Positions 1 through 7,967 of a stretch of DNA of 64,000 nucleotides are shown here, piece by piece (the first letter of the stretch is position 1; each line of letters opens with the position of its first letter). The DNA is taken from the NCBI RefSeq assembly GCF_003545815.1, contig NZ_PDUW01000002.1, forward strand, positions 496,001 through 560,000. The letters are read 5' to 3'. The stretch is from Pusillimonas caeni (GTDB lineage Bacteria; Pseudomonadota; Gammaproteobacteria; Burkholderiales; Burkholderiaceae_B). A program made the position numbers and the translations under genes. The notes under the pieces are model-generated. The model saw only the letters and a program-made list of their open reading frames with translations, did not search any database and was not told the origin of the DNA.

Positions 1-2
1 CG

Positions 3-1013
3 GCAGCCATCGACGAGGACACGCCCAGCAAGGTGGTGCTGACCTGCCGCTGGAAGGGCGAGACCGGCAACGACATCGACCTGCGCGACAGCGTCAAGGG
101 CGAAGGCAAGCCGGCCGGCCTGGAGCTGACCTACACCGCGTTTTCGGGCGGGGCGGTCAATCCCGAGCTGGACGACGCCATCGCCGCCATGGGCGCCGAA
201 TGGTGGAACTGGATCTGCCTGCCCTACACCGACCAGACCAGCCTGGAGACGATCGAGGCCGAGCTGTCCGACCGCTACGGCCCCATGCGCCAGATCGGCG
301 GGCGGGCGTTTGCCGCCTTCCGAGGCAATCATTCGGACACGGCCACCAAGGGCAACAGCCGCAACAGCCCGCACGTCACCATCATGGGCACCAACCTGGC
401 CGTGTCGCCGACCTGGCTGTGGGCGGCCACCGACGCCATCGTCGCGGCCGGATCGCTGGCCATCGACCCGGCGCGGCCGCTGCAGCGCCTGGCGCTGCCC
501 GGCCTGATCGGCCCGGCCGAGCATGTGCGCTGGCGCGACGACGAGCGCAACCTGCTGCTGTACGACGGCATCGCCACCTACACGGTGGCCACCGACGGCA
601 CGGTGCAGATCGAGCGTCAGATCACGACCTACCAGGAGAACAGCGCCGGTATCGCCGACGACAGCTACCTGGACATCAACACGCCCGAAACGCTGGAGCG
701 CATCCGCTTCGAGCAGATCAGCCTGTTCGCGCAGAAGTACCCGCGCCACAAGCTGGCCGCCGACGAGGACCGCGACTTCTACGACCCGAGCCAACCCATC
801 ATGACGCCCAAGGTTGCAATCAGCGAGCTGTTGAGCCTGTACCGCCTGACCTTCATGGGCGAGCGTGGCTGGACGCGCGACTACGCGGGCTACGCCGAGA
901 GCATCCGGGCCAACATCGACCCGGACGATCCCAACCGGCTGAACGTCATGGACTCGCCCATGCTGATCGGCCAGTACCGCGTCCATGCGCAGCAAACGCA
1001 GTTCCGTCGCTAA
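3..1013 (+). CDS. Mu gpL-like contractile tail sheath protein (5' end outside window)
   Basis: The frame is open from the first bases of the window, so this is the C-terminal 336 residues or so of a longer protein; the GTG at 33 is internal, not the start. Sheath proteins polymerise around the tail tube and contract at injection. The tail of the protein, with a DINTPETLERIRFEQI stretch, a TPKVAISELLSLY stretch and an end in NVMDSPMLIGQYRVHA, is typical of the conserved C-terminal sheath domain that joins neighbouring subunits. It ends 28 bp before the tube gene, as in Mu. Family assignment is from recognition of the sequence and from synteny. Confidence 0.88.
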   Translation, partial: AAIDEDTPSKVVLTCRWKGETGNDIDLRDSVKGEGKPAGLELTYTAFSGGAVNPELDDAIAAMGAEWWNWICLPYTDQTSLETIEAELSDRYGPMRQIGGRAFAAFRGNHSDTATKGNSRNSPHVTIMGTNLAVSPTWLWAATDAIVAAGSLAIDPARPLQRLALPGLIGPAEHVRWRDDERNLLLYDGIATYTVATDGTVQIERQITTYQENSAGIADDSYLDINTPETLERIRFEQISLFAQKYPRHKLAADEDRDFYDPSQPIMTPKVAISELLSLYRLTFMGERGWTRDYAGYAESIRANIDPDDPNRLNVMDSPMLIGQYRVHAQQTQFRR

Positions 1014-1041
1014 CGGGGCCTTAAACGGAGGATAAACAACC

Positions 1042-1401
1042 ATGAGCGGAGCAAAAATCACCGGGGTGGCCACCATTCGCGTCGATGGCCAGGAATTCCC
1101 CACCGAGCGCGGCGCGACGCTGAATCCCGGCGGCGTGAACCGCGCCACCAAGATGGCCGGGCGCCGGGTCTTCTACAACGAGGAGCCGGTGGCCCCGACC
1201 CTGACGGCCACGGTCCTGCATACGGAAGACCTGGACATCATCGAGCTGGGCAAGATCAACAACGCCACGGTCCTGTTCGAGTGCGACAACGGCCAGGACT
1301 ACATGCTGACCGGCGCCTTCGTGACCGAGACCACCGAACTGAACAGCGGCGAGGGCCAGATCCGCTTCAACATGGCCGCCCGCACCTGCGAAAGGATCTA
1401 A
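1042..1401 (+). CDS. Mu gpM-like tail tube protein
   Basis: This 119-residue protein has the size and character of Mu-type tail tube proteins (Pfam Tail_tube). These stack as rings inside the sheath and form the DNA channel. The N-terminal IRVDGQEFPTERGATLNPGG stretch and the TATVLHTEDLDIIELG core fit the family. An ideal ribosome site (ggagg at 1027-1031) precedes the ATG. It lies directly between the sheath and the 41-type assembly gene, as expected. No signal peptide or membrane segment is present. Confidence 0.88.
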   Translation: MSGAKITGVATIRVDGQEFPTERGATLNPGGVNRATKMAGRRVFYNEEPVAPTLTATVLHTEDLDIIELGKINNATVLFECDNGQDYMLTGAFVTETTELNSGEGQIRFNMAARTCERI

Positions 1402-1404
1402 GAC

Positions 1405-1764
1405 ATGGACCAAACCACCGAGCTGCCCGGCGGCGTGGAGCTGACCCCGGAAGAAGCCGCGCGCGTGCGATACACCGACGACGGCGTCATCGTCACGCTG
1501 CTGGAGCCGCTGACCTTCAAGCCCAGCAAGCTGGACGACGAGCGCACCATCACCGAGCTGGCCATGCCCAACAAGATCAAGGGCAAGCACCTGCAGGCGA
1601 TGGACAAGGCCAGCGGCGAAATGGGCAAGACGCTGGCGCTGCTGGCCACCCTGGCCCGCATCCCGGTGGCCGCCGCCGGCGAGCTGGACTCGCGCGACAT
1701 CGACGTGGCCATGAAGGCGGTAACGCCTTTTTTGCCCAAACTCCAGGCGACTGGCCGGTACTGA
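1405..1764 (+). CDS. Mu gp41-like tail assembly protein, zero-frame product
   Basis: A 119-residue protein of the phage tail assembly chaperone type (gp41/GpFI-like). It is acidic and helical, with a TLLEPLTFKPSKLDDERTI motif near residues 32-50. Such proteins guide tube polymerisation on the tape measure and are not kept in the virion. It begins 3 bp after the tube stop codon. Near its 3' end it contains a T6G slippery heptamer that lets part of the ribosomes enter the -1 frame, as in Mu, P2 (E/E+E') and lambda (G/GT). The zero frame ends 30 bp after the slip site. Confidence 0.82.
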   Translation: MDQTTELPGGVELTPEEAARVRYTDDGVIVTLLEPLTFKPSKLDDERTITELAMPNKIKGKHLQAMDKASGEMGKTLALLATLARIPVAAAGELDSRDIDVAMKAVTPFLPKLQATGRY

Positions 1765-1892
1765 TCCGGTCGGTGGCCGTGGCGTTCGGCGGATTCAGTC
1801 CCGCCGATTTGCTGCAGATGGATCTGGATGACCTGGTCTGGTGGTATCGCCAGGCCGAAGCACTTGCAGAGGAGCTAAAAGCCCGTGGCTAA
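1405..1892 (+). CDS. Predicted -1 frameshift fusion of the tail assembly chaperone
   Basis: Reading 1405-1733 in frame, slipping back one base at TTTTTTG (1728-1734) and resuming at 1734 gives a fusion of about 162 residues that ends at the TAA at 1890-1892. The extension contains GGFSPADLLQMDLDDLVWWY and ends in a helical EALAEELKARG. This Trp/Leu-rich pattern is typical of the frameshifted GpE/T-type domain that binds the tape measure. The extension has no good start codon of its own, which supports production only by frameshifting. The stop overlaps the tape measure start. The frameshift is predicted from the slippery site and synteny, not observed. Confidence 0.75.
1728..1734 (+). other. 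Programmed -1 ribosomal frameshift site (T TTT TTG)
   Basis: In the zero frame (codons cct-ttt-ttg) the heptamer reads T TTT TTG, which fits the X XXY YYZ rule for -1 slippage exactly. It lies just before the zero-frame stop, where tail assembly genes carry such a site. The stretch is conspicuous in a GC-rich gene. Confidence 0.8.
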
Positions 1893-3813
1893 CATGGTGA
1901 CCAGCATCGTCATGCGCCTGGTGGACCAGGTGACGCGCCCTGTGCGCGGCATCCAGCGCAGCCTGTCCGGCCTGGCGCAGCGCGCCGGCCTGGACCGGCT
2001 CGGACGAGCGGCCCGCCAGGTCGGCACGCAGATGGGGCACGCCATCAACCAGGCCAAGGCCCTGGGCAAGCAGGCGCTGGTCCTGGGCGGCCTGGCCGCC
2101 GGCGCGGCATGGGGCATCCATAGGCTGGTGTCCGGGGTGACCAGCGCCAGCGACGAAATCCGCCTATCCGCGCAGCGGCTGGGAGTGGGGACCACCGCGC
2201 TGCAGGAGTGGATGTATGTGGCGTCTCAATTTGGCGTCAGCAACGATTCGCTGGTGCGCGGCATGCGCACGCTGCAGGCCAATACCGACGAGTTCATCAT
2301 GACGGCCAAGGGGCCGGCTGCCGACGCCTTCAAGCGGCTGGGCATCGACTACAAGCAGATTCGTGCCACCAAGGGCAATGCGGACGCACTCTATGCCCTG
2401 GTCTCGTCCAAGCTGCGTGACATCAACAACTACGCCGAGCGTCAGAACCTGGTCGATGCGCTGTTCGGTGGTTCTGGAAAAGAGCTGGCGGGGATGGTCG
2501 GGGCGTCTCAGGCTGAAATCGATGAAATGAAGCAGGCCGCCCATGACTTGGGGGCGGTGTTCTCGCCGGAACAGATCGCCGAGGGCAAGCGCTACAACGA
2601 TGCGATTGATGACATGACCCGCCTGGTCAGCGGGTTGCGCATGACCATTGTGGGCGGTCTGCTGCCGGCGATCAACGATTGGCTGTCTCGGCTCGGCGAC
2701 CTGGTCAAGGCCAACAAGGCCGCAATCGGCGTCCGGGTGCGCGAGTGGTTGATGCAAATCTGGCGCGCGCTGCAGCTGGTAGGCCGGGCGGTGTCCTGGG
2801 TTGCCGAGCGAGTCGGCGGATTCGGTAACTTGCTGGGCGGCGTGGCGGCGGTCATGGCCACCCGTTTGATTGTGTCAATCCTGCTTGTGGTGGCTTCGCT
2901 GCTGAAGCTTGGCTACACCGCTGTTGTTGTTGGTGCGCGTCTTACAGCCTCATTCCTTGGCGGACTTCTGTCCGTGTCTCGTGGCCTGGTCGGCCTGGCC
3001 GCCCGCGCGATACCGGCGGCCATCGCGGGCATCCGCGCACTATCGCTGGCCTTCCTGACCACGCCGGTGGGCTGGATCGTGACGGGCATCGCGGCCGTGG
3101 CCGGCGCGGTGTATCTGATCTATCGCAACTGGGACAGCATCGCCGCGTGGTTCGGACAGCTATGGCAAGGCATCAAGGCGTTCTTCGGGCGCGGCATCGG
3201 CGACATCGCTGGCGACCTGCTGGCGTTCTCGCCGGTCGGGCTGATCTACAACAACTGGAGCGCCATTACCGCCTGGTTCGGCAACCTGTGGCAAGGCGTG
3301 CGCGCCTTCTTCAGCCGCAGCATCGGCGAGATCGCCCAGGACCTGCTGGCCTTCAATCCGGCCGCGCTGCTGGCCAAGGGCATCGACGCCGTATTCGATC
3401 TGTTCGGCGCGCGGCCGTTGACCGAAATCGGCGGGCAGTGGGTGGGTGGCCTGTGGGACGGGATCAGCGCGCGCTGGGATCAGTTGACCGGGTGGCTGCG
3501 CGGCAAGGTGGCCGAGCTGACCAGCTGGATTCCGGCCTGGGCGCGCGACCGGCTGGGCATTGGTGGGCGCGCGCCTGGTGCGACGGCTGCGCCGGGCTTG
3601 CCGCCGCCGGCCCCGAGCGCGCCGCCGGTGGCGCTGGGTGCGCCGGTGGGCCGAGGGTCCGGCGCAATGGCCGCGCCGGTGGCCAGGGCTGACGTAGGCG
3701 GCGAACTGCGCATCGTGATCGACAGCCAGGGTCGGCCGCGCGTAACAGAAGCCCGCCGGAATGGCGGACTGGACTTTGAAGTGGACTCCGGTTCGCTGGG
3801 GATGGTGCCTTAA
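1885..3813 (+). CDS. Phage tail tape measure protein
   Basis: At 642 residues this is the longest tail gene here and lies right after the frameshifting assembly gene, the standard place for the tape measure. The protein sets tail length and exits with the DNA. The N-terminus (MVTSIVMRLVDQVTRPVRG) is typical of the family; two hydrophobic blocks follow at about residues 310-365 and 385-413. Residues 414-454 and 455-495 are a tandem duplication of a unit that includes AAWFGQLWQGIKAFF in copy one and TAWFGNLWQGVRAFF in copy two. A Pro/Ala-rich stretch precedes the C-terminus. The GTG at 1885 has aggag at a fair distance; the ATG at 1894 is an alternative. Confidence 0.88.
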   Translation: MANMVTSIVMRLVDQVTRPVRGIQRSLSGLAQRAGLDRLGRAARQVGTQMGHAINQAKALGKQALVLGGLAAGAAWGIHRLVSGVTSASDEIRLSAQRLGVGTTALQEWMYVASQFGVSNDSLVRGMRTLQANTDEFIMTAKGPAADAFKRLGIDYKQIRATKGNADALYALVSSKLRDINNYAERQNLVDALFGGSGKELAGMVGASQAEIDEMKQAAHDLGAVFSPEQIAEGKRYNDAIDDMTRLVSGLRMTIVGGLLPAINDWLSRLGDLVKANKAAIGVRVREWLMQIWRALQLVGRAVSWVAERVGGFGNLLGGVAAVMATRLIVSILLVVASLLKLGYTAVVVGARLTASFLGGLLSVSRGLVGLAARAIPAAIAGIRALSLAFLTTPVGWIVTGIAAVAGAVYLIYRNWDSIAAWFGQLWQGIKAFFGRGIGDIAGDLLAFSPVGLIYNNWSAITAWFGNLWQGVRAFFSRSIGEIAQDLLAFNPAALLAKGIDAVFDLFGARPLTEIGGQWVGGLWDGISARWDQLTGWLRGKVAELTSWIPAWARDRLGIGGRAPGATAAPGLPPPAPSAPPVALGAPVGRGSGAMAAPVARADVGGELRIVIDSQGRPRVTEARRNGGLDFEVDSGSLGMVP

Positions 3814-4532
3814 TGCAACGGCGAGATTCTATCGAAACGAACGATGAATTCGGGATGCATGACCGAGCCTTGTTCGGTCACGCTTCCTTCGGCAATGAGG
3901 GAGCCGGAGAAGCTGACGGGCGTGCCCACATCAAGGCTTGCAACGGTGTCATACAACGGCGAACTTTGCGGGATCAGGGTTTTATGCTCGATGTCCGAAA
4001 GCGCATTGTTCCAGGTCTGAAACTTGACGGTGCTGCTGGAGCGTATGACCACAATGCCTTTGCCGTCGCCGTTGGTGGCCAGCTGTTCAATCGTGCCCGT
4101 CCAGTTCTGGACTTTTCCTTGCGGGGTGAACGGCCTGGAATCGACCTTTCTTTGCTGGGCGATCTTCGACTTCACCAGTTCGTTGGGTGCGGCTTCATAC
4201 TCGCGCGCCGCTTTTTCCATCAAGGCCAAAAAGCCCTTTTGGGACTCAGGCATGCGCGTCGCAACAAGTTCGGCCGGACTAAGCTTTTTAGACTGAGCGG
4301 CCGGCGTAGGCGCGCTTTCCGCTGCGACCGTAGTGGCCGTGGGTTCGGCTTTCTTGGCGTCTGTGCTCACACCGAACCCAACGAAGCAAATCACCGCAAT
4401 CCCGAGATAAAGGCCGAGCGCTTTAAATCGCGTTGCCGATTTGGCCCAAGGCATCGCGCGGCGTGGGCTGACGATGCCAACAGCCAGCGCAACAAGCGAG
4501 GCCAACAGCAGTATCAGAAAAATGGTTTCCAT
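3810..4532 (-). CDS. Reverse-strand membrane-anchored protein in the tail operon (moron candidate)
   Basis: A 240-residue protein encoded against the direction of the late operon. It has two N-terminal membrane segments (residues 1-22 and about 38-56), then an Ala/Thr/Pro-rich linker, then a soluble domain of about 150 residues that ends in SVMHPEFIVRFDRISPLH. A ggggag ribosome site precedes the ATG. Its stop codon interlocks with that of the tape measure gene, and its start is 41 bp from the next phage gene. Base composition is visibly less GC-rich than its neighbours. Orientation, composition and topology suggest an independently expressed cargo gene active in the lysogen. I do not recognise the family, and function is unknown. 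Confidence 0.8.
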   Translation of the reverse strand: METIFLILLLASLVALAVGIVSPRRAMPWAKSATRFKALGLYLGIAVICFVGFGVSTDAKKAEPTATTVAAESAPTPAAQSKKLSPAELVATRMPESQKGFLALMEKAAREYEAAPNELVKSKIAQQRKVDSRPFTPQGKVQNWTGTIEQLATNGDGKGIVVIRSSSTVKFQTWNNALSDIEHKTLIPQSSPLYDTVASLDVGTPVSFSGSLIAEGSVTEQGSVMHPEFIVRFDRISPLH

Positions 4533-4573
4533 GGCTTTCTCCCCTCATTCCAAAGCGTAAGGGAGTGTAACGC

Positions 4574-5878
4574 ATGACGTGGCGTGAGCGCATCGACCCC
4601 GAAATGCGCGGGGCATATCGCGGCGTGCCGTTCTATGTGGAGCGCGCCGACACCAAGGGCGGCCGGCGCTGGCTAATCCACGAATACCCGCGCCGCGACA
4701 AGCCCTATTCGGAAGACATGGGCCGCCGCGCCAAGGAGTGGCGCCTACAGCTGTTCGTCGCCGGCGACGACTACGACCGCGACCGCGACGCCCTGATCGA
4801 AGCGTTCGACACGCCGGGCGCGGCCACGCTGGAGCACCCGTACCTGGGCAGCGTCATGGCCGTGGCCAGCGATGTGGCCTGGAGCGAATCGACCGCCGAG
4901 GGCGGGGTCTGCACGTTCCAGGTGACCTTTTCCGAGGCGGGCGAGGAGTCCTACCCGGCCACGGCCATGGACACCCAGCGCGAGGTCGGCCTGGCCGCCG
5001 ACATCTTCGAGGGGTCGATCCTGGACGACTTCGCCGACAAGTGGAGCGTCGATGGGCTGCTCGGCTGGTCGCTGGTGGCCGTCGAGCGGGATCTGACCGC
5101 CGTGGTGCGCGGCATCGAGGACGTGGTGGGCGGCATCGCCGACCAGGTCGCCGAGTTCATCCGCTTCCCCATGAACGTGGCCGGCATCGTGATCGGCGGA
5201 TACAACCGCCTGAAAGGCGCCGTCATGCGCCCAATCAACGCCCTGGACCTGTACAGCGGCCGCAGCCTGGTGGGCCAGTCCGACGATGACGGCGGCGGCG
5301 CCAACGTCACGACGGGCCTGGCCGGCGACGCGGCGGCCGCCGGCATGGGCGCCCGCGTGCTGCTGTCGCCTGGCACGCCTGTGCGCGCCGCGCGGCTGCT
5401 GCGCGAGACGGCCGAAAGCGCCGCAGCGGTGCCGCCGCCGGCGGCCGACACGCCGGAGCGGCGCCAGCGTGCGCAGAACGCGGTCGCCGCCCGGCAACTG
5501 AACGGCCGCGCGGCCGCGCTGACGGCGGCCCGCCTGGTCGCCGAGACCGACTGGCCGAGCCGGCAGGAAGCGCAGGCCGCTGGCCAGGACACGCTGGCCC
5601 TGATCGACGCGCAGATGGCCACCGAGGAGCCGATTAGCGACGTGGTCTACGGCGCCCTGGTGGCCCTGCGTGCGGCTGTCACGGCCGACCTGCGCGCCCG
5701 CGCTGTGGCGCTGCCTGGCCTGACCACGTACACGCCCCAGGTGACGCTGCCGGCCCTGGTGGTGGCGCACCGCCTGTATGGCGACGCGCGCCGGGCCGAC
5801 GAGATCGTCATCCGCAACGGCGTACCGCATCCGGGCGCCCTGCGCGGCGGCATCGAACTGGAGGTATTGAGTGAGTAA
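4574..5878 (+). CDS. Mu gpN-like DNA circulation/tail protein
   Basis: A 434-residue protein. The N-terminal 130 residues or so match the DNA_circ_N type domain: a WRERIDPEMRGAYRGVPFYV opening, then WLIHEYPRRDKPYSEDMGRRA and the aromatic-acidic LFVAGDDYDRDRDALIEAF segment. In Mu this gene (N, gp43) makes a baseplate/tail component at the end of the tape measure. The C-terminal half is Ala-rich and helical. The start has a gggag ribosome site, and the gene overlaps the next by 8 bases, which suggests coupling. Confidence 0.85.
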   Translation: MTWRERIDPEMRGAYRGVPFYVERADTKGGRRWLIHEYPRRDKPYSEDMGRRAKEWRLQLFVAGDDYDRDRDALIEAFDTPGAATLEHPYLGSVMAVASDVAWSESTAEGGVCTFQVTFSEAGEESYPATAMDTQREVGLAADIFEGSILDDFADKWSVDGLLGWSLVAVERDLTAVVRGIEDVVGGIADQVAEFIRFPMNVAGIVIGGYNRLKGAVMRPINALDLYSGRSLVGQSDDDGGGANVTTGLAGDAAAAGMGARVLLSPGTPVRAARLLRETAESAAAVPPPAADTPERRQRAQNAVAARQLNGRAAALTAARLVAETDWPSRQEAQAAGQDTLALIDAQMATEEPISDVVYGALVALRAAVTADLRARAVALPGLTTYTPQVTLPALVVAHRLYGDARRADEIVIRNGVPHPGALRGGIELEVLSE

Positions 5879-6950
5879 CCGAGAACCCGTGGTTCTACAG
5901 CTGGGCAGCGAGCAGCATCAAGGCTGGCAGGAGGTCCGCATCCGCATGAGCCTGGAGCAGATCGCAGACTCGTTCGAGCTGACGCTGACCGAGCGCTGGT
6001 CCGACGCCGGCCAGGTCCGCCCGGTGACGCCTGGCCTGGCCTGCACCGTGCATGTCGGCGACGAGTTGGTGGTGACCGGCTATCTGGACGAAGTGCTGCC
6101 CGACTACGACGCCGAAAGCCACACCATCGCCGCCAGCGGCCGCAGCAAGCCGGCCGACCTGATCGACTGTAGCGGCGAGGACGTGCGCCTGGACGGCCTG
6201 ACCCTGATGCAGATCGCCGAGAAGCTGGCCAAGCCCTACGGCATCGAGGTGATCGACACCGTGAAGGCCACCAAGCCGTTCGCCGACTTCGCGCTGGAGG
6301 ATGGCCAGCCCATCGCCGAGGCGCTGGAGCGGGCCGCGCAGATCCGTGGCGCGCGCATCGTCAGCGATGCCCAGGGCCGCCTGGTGATCGTCCACGCCGT
6401 GCAGCGCGAGATCGCCACGCCTCTGGTGCTGGGCGGGAACATTCGCAAGGGCAGCGGCGTGTTCAGCGAGCGCGACCGCTTCAACGAGTACATCGTGGTC
6501 GGGCAGACGCCCGGCAGCGACACCTGGAGCGGCAGCCAGGCCGCCGGCCCCAAGAGCAAGGCATCCGACCCGCGTGTGCGCGCGCCGCGCAAGACGCTGA
6601 TCGTGTGCGACACGCCAGCCGATGCGGCCGACTGCAAGGCCCGCGCCGAGCTGGAGGCGCGCATGCGCTGGGCCAAGAGCCGGGGCGTCACCTACACGGT
6701 GGGCGGCTGGCGCCACGAGCAAGGCGTATGGCGTCCCGGCGACCTGGTGCTGGTGCAGGACGCCTACCTGGGCCTGGACGAGCGCCTGCTGGTGTCCGAC
6801 GTGCAACTGGTCGAGGGCGAAGGCGGCCGCACGGCCGAGCTGCGCGTGGCACCGCCGGCGGCCTTCGAGCCGGTGCCGGTGGCCGAGTCCGAGAAGAAGG
6901 CCAGCGGCAAGACTGCCACGAAGCCGTCGCCAGGCTGGGGGTGGGAATGA
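5871..6950 (+). CDS. Mu gpP-like baseplate hub protein
   Basis: A 359-residue protein at the position of Mu P (gp44), the hub protein related to T4 gp27 and P2 gpD that caps the tube. It opens with a beta-rich domain (LQLGSEQHQGWQEVRIRMSL, then SFELTLTERW), which fits a tube-like fold, and has the DLIDCSG and FNEYIVVGQTPGSDTW segments found in the family. Start is a GTG overlapping the previous stop; its own stop overlaps the next ATG (ATGA). The last 25 residues are a Lys/Pro-rich tail. Confidence 0.85.
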   Translation: MSNREPVVLQLGSEQHQGWQEVRIRMSLEQIADSFELTLTERWSDAGQVRPVTPGLACTVHVGDELVVTGYLDEVLPDYDAESHTIAASGRSKPADLIDCSGEDVRLDGLTLMQIAEKLAKPYGIEVIDTVKATKPFADFALEDGQPIAEALERAAQIRGARIVSDAQGRLVIVHAVQREIATPLVLGGNIRKGSGVFSERDRFNEYIVVGQTPGSDTWSGSQAAGPKSKASDPRVRAPRKTLIVCDTPADAADCKARAELEARMRWAKSRGVTYTVGGWRHEQGVWRPGDLVLVQDAYLGLDERLLVSDVQLVEGEGGRTAELRVAPPAAFEPVPVAESEKKASGKTATKPSPGWGWE

Positions 6951-7513
6951 CGGATCAACGTCGCATATTGCAGCGCGTGGTCGGCCCGGTATGGCGCCGC
7001 CTGCGCCTGCTGTTGAGCCGGGGCGTGCTGGTGCTGGTCGATGACGCCCTGAAGCTACAGCGCGTGCAGGTGACGCTGCTGGGCGATGCGCCGGCCTGGG
7101 CCGAGCGGTTCCAGCAGTACGGCTACACCAGCCACCCGTTGCCCGGCGCCGAGGCCATCGTGGCGTCGATTAGCGGCGCGCGCGCGCACCTGGTGGCCCT
7201 GTCGGTCGATGACCGGCGCTATCGCCTGGTCGGCCTGGCAGAGGGTGAAGTGGCGCTGTACGACGACCAGGGGCAAAGCGTGCATCTGACGCGCGCCGGC
7301 ATCGTGATCGACGGCGCCGGCAAGCCGGTGACCATCACGAACGCGCCGAAGGTGCGCGCCGAGACCGAGCTGCTCGAATGCACCGGCGAGATCCGGGACC
7401 GCTGCGACTCGGGCGGGCGCGCCATGTCCGAGATGCGCGAGACCTACGACGGCCACGACCATCCGGGCGACTCGGGCGGCACGACCGGCAAACCGAACCA
7501 GGGGATGGGCTGA
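6947..7513 (+). CDS. Mu gp45-like baseplate spike protein
   Basis: A 188-residue protein of the Mu gp45 family (P2 gpV-like spike). The start is the ATG overlapping the previous stop, chosen over the longer upstream frame, which is a shadow of gene P. An OB-like N-terminal part (VQVTLLGDAPAWAERFQQYG, then HPLPGAEAIVASISG) is followed by a short beta-helical part with GIVIDGAGKPVTIT. The His/Gly-rich end (YDGHDHPGDSGGTTGKP) is the place where such spikes bind metal at the tip. The spike pierces the outer membrane. Confidence 0.86.
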   Translation: MTDQRRILQRVVGPVWRRLRLLLSRGVLVLVDDALKLQRVQVTLLGDAPAWAERFQQYGYTSHPLPGAEAIVASISGARAHLVALSVDDRRYRLVGLAEGEVALYDDQGQSVHLTRAGIVIDGAGKPVTITNAPKVRAETELLECTGEIRDRCDSGGRAMSEMRETYDGHDHPGDSGGTTGKPNQGMG

Positions 7514-7956
7514 TGGATCTGGCACTGCATTACGACCCCGCCGCCAAGGTGTTCGACCTGCTGCTGGACGGTGGCGACCTGGCCACGGACGATGGGCTGG
7601 TGACCGCCGTGGTGCTGTCGCTGTTCACGGACCGTCGGGCGCTACCCGAGGATCGGCTGCCCGATGGCGCCACCGACCGGCGCGGCTGGTGGGCCGATGT
7701 CTATAACCCGCGCCCGCACGGCTCGCGTCTGTGGTTGCTGTGCCGCGAGAAGGAGCTGGATTCGGTGCTGCGCCGCGCGCAGCAGTACGCCGAGGAGGCG
7801 CTGGCCTGGCTGGTCGAGGATGAGATCGCGCGCGCGGTCGAGGTCGAGGCCGTACACCTGCGGCGCGGCGTGCTGCAGCTGCTGATCGGCATCGTGCGCG
7901 GCGACGGCACCGTGCTGCAGCGGCAGTACGAGTACGTGTGGCAAAGCGCCGCATAA
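7513..7956 (+). CDS. Mu gp46-like baseplate protein
   Basis: A 147-residue protein of the GP46 family, a small baseplate wedge protein comparable to T4 gp25. Family signs are the DLATDDGLVTAVVLSLFTDR stretch, the RGWWADVY aromatic cluster and GSRLWLLCREK. It starts at an ATG overlapping the previous stop and is followed by a strong ribosome site for gene 47. Function is assigned from family and synteny. Confidence 0.88.
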   Translation: MDLALHYDPAAKVFDLLLDGGDLATDDGLVTAVVLSLFTDRRALPEDRLPDGATDRRGWWADVYNPRPHGSRLWLLCREKELDSVLRRAQQYAEEALAWLVEDEIARAVEVEAVHLRRGVLQLLIGIVRGDGTVLQRQYEYVWQSAA

Positions 7957-7967
7957 AGGAGGATTAC

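Noticed and set aside
3813-4577. 254-codon + strand frame in the tail operon
   Set aside because: It would keep the operon direction, but the opposite frame has a ribosome site, a clear membrane anchor and natural composition, while this one is Arg-rich and unlike any protein.
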